Positions 16,400 to 24,862 of a stretch of 64,000 nucleotides of DNA are shown in pieces. Position 1 is the first letter of the stretch. Each line of letters begins with the position of its first letter. The DNA is from Exiguobacterium mexicanum (GTDB lineage: Bacteria > Bacillota > Bacilli > Exiguobacteriales > Exiguobacteriaceae). Made by a program: the position numbers and the translations under genes. The notes under the pieces were generated by a model that saw only the letters and a list, made by a program, of their open reading frames with translations, did not search any database and had not been told where the DNA came from. Location of the stretch: positions 1,126,501 to 1,190,500 of the forward strand of contig NZ_CP040676.1 of assembly GCF_005960665.1 (NCBI RefSeq). The letters are read 5' to 3'.

Positions 16400-17583
16400 T
16401 GGAGTGGATTCAGTGGAGCAGTCGTTTGCTCTTTATCGCGTTCATCCTTTACGCTGTCGCGACCGTGTTATTCACGATCGCGGTCAGCGGGATGCGCAAA
16501 GGCCGAAACGTCAACCGTATCGCCTACGGCAAATATGCGTTCATTTTGGCCGTCATCGGCTTCATCGCTCAAATGACATATTTTATTTTACGTTGGGTCG
16601 GGGTCGGTTATGCACCGGTATCGAACCTGTACGAATACACGACGTTCTTCGGCATGATGATGGTGTTCGGGTTCCTCGTCGTGTACGGGATTTATAAAAA
16701 TGACGTGCTTGGCTTGTTCGCCATGCCGGTGGCGCTTCTCGTCATCGCTTTCGCTTCGATGTTCTCGAGCGAAGTGGCACCGCTTATCCCGGCCTTGAAC
16801 AGTGTCTGGTTGAAAATTCACGTCACGACGGCCGCGCTCGGCCAAGGAATTCTCGCCATCAGCTTCGCCTCAGGTCTCATTTTCTTATTGAATGAGACGT
16901 CGATGCGGGAACAGTCGAAGTCACGAACGTGGCTTGAGATTACGATGTTCGTCCTCATGTGCACGCTCGGCTTCATTCTCGTCTCGATGCTCTTCAAGGC
17001 GATCGGTGCCGGTGGCGTGGTCGAGTTCACGAACGACCGCGGGACACAAGAGTCGTATGAATACTTCATGCCGATGTTGTTCGTGCCGGAAGGGGCTCAG
17101 CTTCTCTCTGGTTCGGGCGGACTGTCACTTGAGTTACCGACGTTCATCAATACATTGAAGTTGAACACGCTCATTTGGTCGGTCATCGCCGGCGTCGTGA
17201 TTTATGTACTGCTTCGTTTCGTCATCTTGCGAAAACGGATTGCCGAGGCGCTTCAACCGCTCGCGAAAAAAGTCGACCTTGATCTCGCCGACGAGATCAG
17301 TTACCGGTCGATCGCCATCGGCTTGCCGGTGTTCATCCTCGGTGGACTCATCTTCGCGATGATTTGGGCACAAATCGCCTGGAACCGTTTCTGGGGCTGG
17401 GACCCGAAAGAAGTGTGGGCGCTCATCACGATGCTCATCTATATCTACTATTTGCATATGCGCATCCAACGTGGTTGGACGGGAACAAAAGCCGCTTGGT
17501 TATGTGTCGGCGGCTTCGCCGTCATCATGTTCAACTTGGTGTTCGTCAACCTCGTCATCGCAGGTTTGCACTCATATGCGTAA
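16399..17583 (+). CDS. resC: cytochrome c biogenesis protein ResC (CcsA family)
   Basis: A 394-residue polytopic membrane protein carrying the tryptophan-rich haem-handling WWD-type motif WNRFWGWDPKEVWALIT near residue 333 and conserved histidines. It partners ResB in system II cytochrome c maturation. ATG overlaps the resB stop by one base (TAATG), indicating coupled translation. A strong terminator separates it from resD, which has its own promoter region. Confidence 0.94.
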   Translation: MEWIQWSSRLLFIAFILYAVATVLFTIAVSGMRKGRNVNRIAYGKYAFILAVIGFIAQMTYFILRWVGVGYAPVSNLYEYTTFFGMMMVFGFLVVYGIYKNDVLGLFAMPVALLVIAFASMFSSEVAPLIPALNSVWLKIHVTTAALGQGILAISFASGLIFLLNETSMREQSKSRTWLEITMFVLMCTLGFILVSMLFKAIGAGGVVEFTNDRGTQESYEYFMPMLFVPEGAQLLSGSGGLSLELPTFINTLKLNTLIWSVIAGVVIYVLLRFVILRKRIAEALQPLAKKVDLDLADEISYRSIAIGLPVFILGGLIFAMIWAQIAWNRFWGWDPKEVWALITMLIYIYYLHMRIQRGWTGTKAAWLCVGGFAVIMFNLVFVNLVIAGLHSYA

Positions 17584-17615
17584 AAAAAGAAGTCACTTCG
17601 GTGGCTTCTTTTTTT
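17582..17615 (+). terminator. terminator after resC
   Basis: AAAAAAAGAAGTCAC / GTGGCTTCTTTTTTT hairpin overlapping the resC stop codon. Confidence 0.9.
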
Positions 17616-17676
17616 ACGCCGCTGTCAACTGACCGTTGTGAAGCCAAATAATAGAGTGGTATAGTTATGAAAGAGA

Positions 17677-17706
17677 GCGAAATGTTCACAATTGTGCAAC
17701 ATTCGC
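17677..17706. promoter_or_regulatory. long imperfect palindrome over the resDE promoter
   Basis: The perfect core CACAATTGTG (17687-17696) is flanked by AATGTT on the left and AACATT on the right, and outside these by GCG and CGC. It covers the predicted -35 TTGTGC (17692-17697). With a 16-base spacer the -10 is TGTAAT (17714-17719). A dimeric repressor or activator site is likely; the regulator is not identified. Confidence 0.6.
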
Positions 17707-17741
17707 TACATCTTGTAATGGTTCTTTAGGAGGTTTAGTGG

Positions 17742-18458
17742 ATGGCTAATAAAACTAAAATTTTAGTGGTCGACGACGAGGAAAGAATTCGCCGCCTATT
17801 AAAAATGTATTTGGAACGGGAACAATATGTGATCGTCGAAGCGACGAACGGGGAAGAGGCGCTTCAGCTCGCCCTTGAGCACAATTTTGATGTCATCCTG
17901 CTTGATTTGATGATGCCGAAAATGGACGGGGTCGAAGTATGTACCGAGCTTCGGAAATCGAAGGCGACACCGGTCATCATGCTGACGGCGAAAGGCGAAG
18001 AAGTCGATCGTGTCCAAGGTTTCGAAGTCGGAGCGGACGATTATATCGTCAAACCGTTCAGTCCGCGTGAGGTCGTCTTGCGCGTCAAGGCACTCCTTCG
18101 CCGCTCGGGCTCGACGAAATATTTGCGTACGGCCGAAAAATCAAAAGACTTGATCGTCTTCGCGCATTTGACGATCGACAACGATGCGCACCGCGTCACG
18201 GTCGACGGAGAAGAAATCGCGCTCACGCCGAAAGAGTATGAGCTCTTGTTCTTCTTGGCCAAACAAGTCGACAAAGTATTTTCACGGGAGCAACTGTTGA
18301 AAGAAGTTTGGAACTATGAATTCTTTGGAGACCTTCGAACGGTCGACACACACGTGAAACGACTCCGGGAGAAGTTGAACCGGGTCTCTCCAAAAGCCGC
18401 GCAAATGATCACGACGGTATGGGGTGTCGGGTACAAGTTCGAAGTCGTCAGTGAGTGA
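17742..18458 (+). CDS. resD: response regulator ResD
   Basis: A 238-residue OmpR/PhoB-type regulator of aerobic and anaerobic respiration. The receiver domain (1-125) has the acidic pair D11/D12, phospho-acceptor D55 (ILLDLMMPK) and K in YIVKPF; the C-terminal winged helix (about 140-235) contains LTPKEYELLFFLAKQ and TVWGVGYKF. AGGAGG lies upstream of ATG 17742. The resE gene starts inside its stop codon. Location next to resABC supports the ResD assignment over PhoP and other paralogues. Confidence 0.93.
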   Translation: MANKTKILVVDDEERIRRLLKMYLEREQYVIVEATNGEEALQLALEHNFDVILLDLMMPKMDGVEVCTELRKSKATPVIMLTAKGEEVDRVQGFEVGADDYIVKPFSPREVVLRVKALLRRSGSTKYLRTAEKSKDLIVFAHLTIDNDAHRVTVDGEEIALTPKEYELLFFLAKQVDKVFSREQLLKEVWNYEFFGDLRTVDTHVKRLREKLNRVSPKAAQMITTVWGVGYKFEVVSE

Positions 18459-20161
18459 TGATTCGCCGGAATAGCATCGTCACAAAACTATGGTTGACGA
18501 TTCTCGTATTGGTCAGTCTCATCTTGTTCATCGTCTCTGTGTTGATGCTCGAGTTTTTCAACTCGTTCCATATCGACCAGGAACGCGGCCACTTGGCCAA
18601 GCTCGGCGGGCAGGTCCAGTCGGTGTTGCTTCAAGAAGGGGACGCGTCACGGACGGTCGACCAAATCATTGAAGTGTACGGTGCGAACTATATATTAGAG
18701 AACGGGACGGTCCGTTCGAACTTTGGAACGGAAGTCGACGGTCTCATGACGGAGCTCGGCCGTCAGGATTGGGAAACGTATCAGGCAGTCGGGGAGACCG
18801 CGATTGGAAACTTTTCGTCATTTGACGATCAGGCGGCACTCGCGTATCGGACGACATTCTCACTCGAGACAGGGGAATACACGCTCTATTTGATCGAACC
18901 GCTCGACGCGATCTCGAGTGCGAACGAAGGGGCCCGGACGATCATCTTTTGGACGGTCGCGTCGGCCATCATCGTCACGACCGTATTTGCCTTCTTCTTA
19001 TCGACTCGGATTACGGCACCGCTCCGCGAGATGCGTGACGCGGTCAATAAGACAGGAGAAGGACAATTCGACCTCCGTCTCGTCCAGAAGTCGAACGATG
19101 AGATTGGGGAGTTGGCCGGGTCGTTCAATGCGATGAGCAGCCAACTGTCGACATACGTGAATGCGCTCGATCGAGAACGGCTCCAACTCGCCTCGATTTT
19201 ACGATCGATGGCCGACGGGGTCATCACGCTCGATCGTCATGCGAACGTCATCGTCACGAACCCGCAAGCCCAACCGCTCCTCATCGACGAACAGCCGCAT
19301 GAAGTCGTCCTGTCTCTCTATGAGGACGTCGTTGCCGGGGCACCGGAGAAGACGATCGAAGTGAAACAAGACGATCATTATTATACGTTGACGGTGACAC
19401 CGCTTCTCGGCGAGGACGATTTTGAAGGTGCGGTTGTCGTCATCCGTGACACGACCGAGAGCCATCGTCTTGACAAGATGCGAACCGATTTTGTTGCCAA
19501 CGTCAGCCACGAGCTACGCACACCGCTCGTGACGCTTCAAGGGTATTCCGAGGCGATTATCGACGGCATGACCGAAAGTGATGACGCGACGAAAGAGTTC
19601 GCTTCCATCATCTACGATGAATCGCTTCGATTGGCCCGTCTCGTCAACGATTTGCTCGACCTGGCACGAATCGAGTCAGGCAAAGAGACGATGCAGTTCA
19701 CGACGTTCGACCTCGGTGAATTCCTTCCGCGCGTCATGCGCAAATTCAACCAAATGGCGAACGAAAAAGGCATTACGCTGTCAACGGAGGCCCCGCGTCA
19801 TGCCATCGAGGCGGACGGGGACCGATTGGAACAAGTGTTCACGAACTTGATCGGCAATGCCATCGCCCATACCGAGTCGGGATCAATCCGGCTCGAGGCG
19901 AGTGAAGAGGAGGCCGGCTTCGTGATCCGTTTGTCGGATACGGGCAGCGGTATCCCGAAAGAAGATTTGCCGTTCGTGTTCGAACGGTTCTACAAAGCGG
20001 ATAAAGCGCGGACGAGCGGCGGCAAGACGGGTACCGGCATCGGTCTCGCCATCGTCAAAAACGTCATCGATGCCCATCAAGGCACGGTCGACGTCTCGAG
20101 CACGCACGGGGAAGGAACAACGTTCACGATTCATCTTCCGTACACACAACCGCACGCATAA
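18458..20161 (+). CDS. resE: sensor histidine kinase ResE
   Basis: A 567-residue membrane kinase that phosphorylates ResD. Order: membrane helix (about 8-31), extracytoplasmic sensor region (32-160), second helix (about 163-185), HAMP (FLSTRITAPLREM), a degenerate PAS region near 245-330, the HisKA box VANVSHELRTPLV with H351, then N, G1 and G2 boxes (DTGSGIPKEDLPFVFERF, GTGIGLAIVK). ATG 18458 overlaps the resD stop as TGATG, and is preferred over GTG 18455. Confidence 0.93.
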   Translation: MIRRNSIVTKLWLTILVLVSLILFIVSVLMLEFFNSFHIDQERGHLAKLGGQVQSVLLQEGDASRTVDQIIEVYGANYILENGTVRSNFGTEVDGLMTELGRQDWETYQAVGETAIGNFSSFDDQAALAYRTTFSLETGEYTLYLIEPLDAISSANEGARTIIFWTVASAIIVTTVFAFFLSTRITAPLREMRDAVNKTGEGQFDLRLVQKSNDEIGELAGSFNAMSSQLSTYVNALDRERLQLASILRSMADGVITLDRHANVIVTNPQAQPLLIDEQPHEVVLSLYEDVVAGAPEKTIEVKQDDHYYTLTVTPLLGEDDFEGAVVVIRDTTESHRLDKMRTDFVANVSHELRTPLVTLQGYSEAIIDGMTESDDATKEFASIIYDESLRLARLVNDLLDLARIESGKETMQFTTFDLGEFLPRVMRKFNQMANEKGITLSTEAPRHAIEADGDRLEQVFTNLIGNAIAHTESGSIRLEASEEEAGFVIRLSDTGSGIPKEDLPFVFERFYKADKARTSGGKTGTGIGLAIVKNVIDAHQGTVDVSSTHGEGTTFTIHLPYTQPHA

Positions 20162-20165
20162 CGAC

Positions 20166-20191
20166 AATGGTGACTCCTATGGGTCACCATT
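20166..20191 (+). terminator. hairpin after resE, possible weak terminator
   Basis: AATGGTGAC and GTCACCATT arms with a short loop. Only three T follow, so it may instead be a processing or mRNA-stabilising hairpin. Confidence 0.45.
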
Positions 20192-20214
20192 TGTGGCATC
20201 AAGGAGGAAATGAC

Positions 20215-20766
20215 ATGAAACTGTACACACGAGGCGGGGACAAAGGGGAAACATCACTCATCGGCGGACGTGTCTTAAAGATTCATCCGCACATCCAGGC
20301 GATGGGGCTGTTAGATGAATTGAACAGTCAGATCGGTCTCGCGCTCGTCCATCAGACAGACGAGACGCTCCGGTCCCAGCTGACGAAGATTCAACATGAT
20401 CTATTCGATCTCGGTTCCGAGCTCATGTATACTGAGACGCCGCCACAACAAGTCGATTTGACAATCGTCACCGAGCTCGAGACGTGGATTGACGAACTTG
20501 AACCGAAATGTCCGGAGCTCGTCCGCTTCATCTTGCCGGGTGGCAGTGTCGGTGCGGCGAGCCTGCACGTCTCACGTACCGTCTGTCGCCGTGTCGAGCG
20601 AGAGCTCGTCAACGTCGACGCCGCCGCTCGTCAGCTCCCGTACTATAACCGGCTGAGCGACTATTTGTTCACCGCGGCCCGTTACGCCAATGTCGTGGCC
20701 GGAGTTCCCGATCAAGAATACGCCCGCGGTGCGGACGTGTTCAAAACGAAAAAGAAAAAGGAGTAG
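20215..20766 (+). CDS. cob(I)yrinic acid a,c-diamide adenosyltransferase, PduO type
   Basis: A 183-residue trimeric ATP:corrinoid adenosyltransferase that makes coenzyme B12. The ATP-binding start KLYTRGGDKGETSLIGG and the helix CRRVERELVNVD carrying conserved Arg and Glu are PduO-family hallmarks, homologous to B. subtilis YvqK. ATG 20215 follows AAGGAGG with 7 bases spacing; the longer frame is unlikely. No corrin biosynthesis genes are in the window, so it may serve salvage. Confidence 0.92.
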   Translation: MKLYTRGGDKGETSLIGGRVLKIHPHIQAMGLLDELNSQIGLALVHQTDETLRSQLTKIQHDLFDLGSELMYTETPPQQVDLTIVTELETWIDELEPKCPELVRFILPGGSVGAASLHVSRTVCRRVERELVNVDAAARQLPYYNRLSDYLFTAARYANVVAGVPDQEYARGADVFKTKKKKE

Positions 20767-20774
20767 ATCAACTT

Positions 20775-22013
20775 ATGAAAGGAATCGAACAATTCCAACA
20801 ACGACTGCATTATTCGGTCTACCCGACCCAAAAATTTAAAACGACGACATGCCTCGTCTCATTTGCGGCCCCACTGTCGGCTGAGACGATTGCCGACCGG
20901 GCTTTACTGCCGTATGTGATGGAGAAAGCGACCGAAGCCTATCCGTCGATCGAACTGTTTCATACGCCGCTCGAACAATTATATGACGCGAGCCTTTACG
21001 CCGGAGCGTCGAAAGTCGGCAAAGAACATGTCATCCAGTTCCAACTCGAAGTCGTGAGCGATGCGCTCGTCGGCGAACCGGTGCTCAGTGAGGCGATCAA
21101 GCTGCTCGAAGAAGTACTCCTTCGTCCGAACGCCTATGACGGGGCGTTCCAACCGCTCATCGTCGAACAGGAGGCCCGTCTCCAGCGTCAGCGCATCGAA
21201 TCGGTATACGATGACAAGATGCGCTTCGCCCAGCAACGTCTTCAAGAACTGCTCGGCGGCGAACTCGCCATCCAGTCGCTCGGTACACTCGAACAGTTGG
21301 AGCACGTGACGCCTAAGACGCTCTTTGATGCCTATACCTCGATGATCCGTCACGATCGTGTCGACGTCTACGTCGTCGGCGACGTGAGTCGTGAGCAAGT
21401 GACTGCCGCGTTCGCGCCGCTCGAAGGGCTCGGGGAACGACTCGTCCGTGAGTATCCACAGCCGGTCGACCGTGAGTTTCAGCGTCTCGAGGAACATCAA
21501 ACGATCAATCAGAGCAAATTGCACCTCGCCTATCAAGTCGACGTCGACCCGCGCAGTGAAGACGCTGTCCGGATGCAAGTCGTCAACGGCCTGTTCGGCG
21601 GCTTCCCGCACTCGAAACTGTTCATGAACGTCCGGGAGAAAGAGAGTTTGGCCTACTATGCCGCCTCGCAGTACAGCTCACTCAGCCGGATGTTATTCGT
21701 CTATGCCGGGATCGATGCCTCGAACCAGGCGAAGACCGAGGCAATCATCGCCGACCAACTCGCCGACCTCCAGGCCGGGACTTTCGAGGACGAGACACTC
21801 GAACAGACGAAAGCGATGCTGTACCATCAACGTCGTCAACTCGGGGATAACCCGCGCCAATTGATCGCTTGGATGAGCGGCTCGGACATCCGTCCGTTCT
21901 CGCTCGAGGAAGAGATGGCCATCATCGAGCGGACCTCGCGGGATGATGTGGCCGCGCTCGCTAAGGGCCTGGATTTACAGGCTGTCTATTGTTTAAAGGG
22001 GGGAACTGTATGA
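20775..22013 (+). CDS. ymfF: M16 family peptidase-like protein YmfF, non-catalytic partner
   Basis: A 412-residue two-lobed M16 (pitrilysin) homologue. The zinc motif HxxEH is absent, whereas the adjacent gene has it, so this is likely the substrate-binding partner of a heterodimer. FMNVREKESLAYYAASQY near residue 280 matches the conserved C-domain R/Y pair that M16 heterodimers need in the partner lobe. It begins 8 bases after the adenosyltransferase stop and overlaps the next gene by four bases. Same pair and order as B. subtilis ymfF-ymfH. Confidence 0.88.
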   Translation: MKGIEQFQQRLHYSVYPTQKFKTTTCLVSFAAPLSAETIADRALLPYVMEKATEAYPSIELFHTPLEQLYDASLYAGASKVGKEHVIQFQLEVVSDALVGEPVLSEAIKLLEEVLLRPNAYDGAFQPLIVEQEARLQRQRIESVYDDKMRFAQQRLQELLGGELAIQSLGTLEQLEHVTPKTLFDAYTSMIRHDRVDVYVVGDVSREQVTAAFAPLEGLGERLVREYPQPVDREFQRLEEHQTINQSKLHLAYQVDVDPRSEDAVRMQVVNGLFGGFPHSKLFMNVREKESLAYYAASQYSSLSRMLFVYAGIDASNQAKTEAIIADQLADLQAGTFEDETLEQTKAMLYHQRRQLGDNPRQLIAWMSGSDIRPFSLEEEMAIIERTSRDDVAALAKGLDLQAVYCLKGGTV

Positions 22014-23269
22014 AACTCGATTTTCCAAACGTCGGAGAAACGCTCCATCACACCGTCCTCGAGAACGGATTGACGGTCTATTTATTGAAGAAGACCGGTT
22101 ATGAGAAGACGTATGCCACGTTCACGACGAGATATGGTTCGATCGACCGTCGCTTTAAAACGGAAGATTGGGTCGACGTGCCAGACGGGATCGCCCATTT
22201 CCTTGAGCATAAGATGTTCGAGAAAGAAGACGGCGACGTGTTCCAACAGTTCGGACGCCTCGGCGCGTCGGCGAACGCGTTCACGTCGTTCACCCGGACG
22301 GCATACTTGTTCGGTGCGACGTCGAACGTCAGTGAGAACTTGAAGACGTTAATCGACTTTGTCCAAACGCCGTACTTCACGGAGGCCTCGGTCGAGAAAG
22401 AGAAAGGGATCATCGGCCAAGAGATTCAAATGTATCAGGACAATCCGGGCTGGCGCCTCTACTTCGGTTTGATTGAGGCGATGTATGCCGAACATCCGGT
22501 CAAAATCGATATCGCCGGCACGATCGAATCGATTAGCGCCATCACGGCCGACGATTTATATCGCTGTCACGAGGCGTTTTACCATCCGAGCAATATGGTG
22601 CTGTTCGTCGTCGGCAATATCGACCCTGACGCTGTCCTTGCCGAGATTACCGCCAATCAGGCGGCGAAGACGTTTGATGAGCCGCTATTGACGGCGCGTG
22701 AGGTGGTCGAGGAGCCCGAGACGGTCCATATGACGGAACGGGTCATCGAGATGGATGTCTCGGTCCCGAAAGTGATGATCGGCTATAAAGATACGCCACG
22801 CTCCGGCAAAGAGGGCATGAAGCAAGAGCTCATCGTCGAACTTCTCATGCACGCCTTGTTCGATACGACGGCACCGCTCTATGCGGAACTGTATGCCGAA
22901 GGATTGATTGATGACGCGTTCTCGTTCGACTATACGTCAGAAGAGACGTTCGCCTTCGCCGTCCTGTCAATGGAGACGCCGCACGTCGAGCCGTTCGTCG
23001 ACCGGATCACGTCCGCTCTCGAGCGTCCGCTCGAACTCGGCGGCGAGACACTCGATCGCAAGAAGCGCATGATGAAAGGACAGTTTTTGAAGGCGCTCAA
23101 CTCACCAGAGTTTATCGCCAACCAGTTCTCACGCTACGCGCTCAGCGGCGGCAACATGTTCGACATCCCGGACTTGCTCGATACGATCACGCTTGACGAC
23201 CTGTATGCGGCGTACGACCGTCTGTTCCAAGCCGATCATCGGACGGTCTGTGTCGTCAAGAAACCGTGA
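22010..23269 (+). CDS. ymfH: M16 family zinc metallopeptidase YmfH
   Basis: A 419-residue M16 peptidase with the inverted zinc motif HFLEH (near residue 64) and the downstream third ligand E in GIIGQEIQMYQDNP. The sequence ASANAFTSFTRTAYLF is also a family hallmark. It probably cleaves small peptides in the cytoplasm together with YmfF. ATG 22010 overlaps the ymfF stop (ATGA), and AAAGGGGGG precedes it. The SDR gene overlaps its own stop. Confidence 0.92.
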   Translation: MKLDFPNVGETLHHTVLENGLTVYLLKKTGYEKTYATFTTRYGSIDRRFKTEDWVDVPDGIAHFLEHKMFEKEDGDVFQQFGRLGASANAFTSFTRTAYLFGATSNVSENLKTLIDFVQTPYFTEASVEKEKGIIGQEIQMYQDNPGWRLYFGLIEAMYAEHPVKIDIAGTIESISAITADDLYRCHEAFYHPSNMVLFVVGNIDPDAVLAEITANQAAKTFDEPLLTAREVVEEPETVHMTERVIEMDVSVPKVMIGYKDTPRSGKEGMKQELIVELLMHALFDTTAPLYAELYAEGLIDDAFSFDYTSEETFAFAVLSMETPHVEPFVDRITSALERPLELGGETLDRKKRMMKGQFLKALNSPEFIANQFSRYALSGGNMFDIPDLLDTITLDDLYAAYDRLFQADHRTVCVVKKP

Positions 23270-23961
23270 CGACGCTCATCACGGGAGCGAGCGGAGCGAT
23301 TGGCCGTGCCGTCGCGCTAGCGTTTCGAGACGATGCACTCATTTTGCAGGCGCATTCGCAAACGGAGTCGCTTCGTGCGTTCGTTTCACACGAACAGTTG
23401 ACGGCCGACGTCGTCACGTGTGACCTCGACGATGAGGCAGGACTCGAAGCTTGGCTCGAGACGCTCGGACCGGTCGACCGCCTCATCTATGTCGCCGGTA
23501 ATCATGCCTACGGTCTGCTCGTCGATCAGTCACTCTTCGAGCTCGACCGGCTGTATCGCATACATGTCCGCTCGATGGTCCGTCTCGTCCAGCACGTTGT
23601 CGGGCTGAAACCGTATGACCGCCCGCTCGACATCGTCGTCGTCTCGAGTGTCTGGGGCGAGGTCGGTGCGGCCGGAGAAGTCCTCTATTCAACGGTCAAG
23701 GCCGCCCAGCTTGGATTCGTCAAGGCGTTCGCGCGTGAGGCCGGACCGTTTCACGTCCGCATCAACGCGGTCACGCCGGGGTGGATTGACACCCCGATGA
23801 ATGATACGGTAGAAGAGACGAAACAAGACGTTCGGGATGAGATTCCGCTCGGCCGGTTAGGAGGCCCAGGGGAAGTAGCGGAGACAATCCGCTTCCTCTG
23901 CTCTCCGGCAGCCGCATACATGACCGGCACCGTGCTTCGGATCGACGGCGGTTGGGTGTGA
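23266..23961 (+). CDS. ymfI: short-chain dehydrogenase/reductase YmfI
   Basis: A 231-residue classical SDR. The cofactor motif TGASGAIGRAVALAF is at the N-terminus, catalytic Ser is in VVVSSVWGEVG, and YSTVK is the Tyr/Lys pair. The C-terminus ends TGTVLRIDGGWV. It resembles FabG-like reductases. GTG 23266 overlaps the ymfH stop as GTGA. Substrate unknown; conserved next to ymfH in Bacillales. Confidence 0.9.
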   Translation: MTTLITGASGAIGRAVALAFRDDALILQAHSQTESLRAFVSHEQLTADVVTCDLDDEAGLEAWLETLGPVDRLIYVAGNHAYGLLVDQSLFELDRLYRIHVRSMVRLVQHVVGLKPYDRPLDIVVVSSVWGEVGAAGEVLYSTVKAAQLGFVKAFAREAGPFHVRINAVTPGWIDTPMNDTVEETKQDVRDEIPLGRLGGPGEVAETIRFLCSPAAAYMTGTVLRIDGGWV

Positions 23962-24058
23962 AACTTTGTTGGCTCGGTTGAAACGAGTTCTTTTCAATTC
24001 TTCTAAAATAATTTAGAATGAACAAGGTAGCGAGCACACATCAGAAAGGATGGACGAG

Positions 24059-24835
24059 ATGGATCATAAGTTCGAAGAATGGTATCTCGAATATGAACTT
24101 TGCCAAAATCGACCCGGTATCCTCGGGGATATCGCCTCACTGATGGGGATGCTTCAAATCTCAATCGTGACGATCAACGGCGTCGATCTACAGCGCCGCG
24201 GCATGCTGTTAAAGGCACCGGCGGCCGATCACGTCCATCGTCTGGAACATATTTTGCGCAAGATGGAAGCTATCGTCGTCATCAAGCTCCGGCGCCCGAA
24301 ACTCCGGGACCGGATCGCAATTCGACACGGACGTTACATCGAGCACGATAACGATGACAAGAAGACGTTTCGTTTCGTGCGTGAGGACCTGGGTGTCCTC
24401 GTCGATTTCGTCGCCGAACTGATGAAAGAAGAGCGGCATTTGTTGATCGGCGTGCGCGGCAACCCGCGTGTCGGAAAGACCGAGTCGATTGTGGCAGCGA
24501 GCGTCTGTGCGAACAAGCGCTGGCTATTCCTGTCCTCGACGCTCATGAAGCAGACGGTGCGGACTTCGCTGTTCGAGGAAGAACGCGAAGGAGACCACGT
24601 CTACATCATCGACGGTGCCGTCTCGACGCGGACGATGGATGAACGCCATCGGCAATTGATTCGCGAAGTCATGCGACTTCCGTCTGTCAAAGTCATCGAG
24701 CACCCAGATCTTTATGTGCGCAACACCGACTGTGTGTTCGAGGACTTTGATTACATCATCGAACTACGGAACTCACAAGATGAGGAGATCATTATTCCTC
24801 AAGAGACACATCGTGAGGCAGAATGGTTTGAATAA
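24059..24835 (+). CDS. ymfK: DUF3388 protein YmfK with ACT-like and P-loop regions
   Basis: A 258-residue protein of a Bacillales-specific family without a known function. The N-terminus (EWYLEYELCQNRPGILGDIA, then INGVDLQRRGM) looks like an ACT ligand-binding fold. From about residue 130 there is a Walker A, GVRGNPRVGKTESIVAA, followed by a Walker-B-like HVYIIDGAVS. So it may be a ligand-gated NTPase. ATG 24059 after AAAGG is preferred over ATG 24050. Same position as in B. subtilis, between ymfI and rodZ. Confidence 0.82.
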   Translation: MDHKFEEWYLEYELCQNRPGILGDIASLMGMLQISIVTINGVDLQRRGMLLKAPAADHVHRLEHILRKMEAIVVIKLRRPKLRDRIAIRHGRYIEHDNDDKKTFRFVREDLGVLVDFVAELMKEERHLLIGVRGNPRVGKTESIVAASVCANKRWLFLSSTLMKQTVRTSLFEEEREGDHVYIIDGAVSTRTMDERHRQLIREVMRLPSVKVIEHPDLYVRNTDCVFEDFDYIIELRNSQDEEIIIPQETHREAEWFE

Positions 24836-24862
24836 CTACTTGAATGGAAGGTGTGGACCCCT

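Noticed and set aside
20979-21611. 210-codon antisense frame in ymfF
   Set aside because: Shadow of a well-supported M16 gene, no ribosome site of its own.
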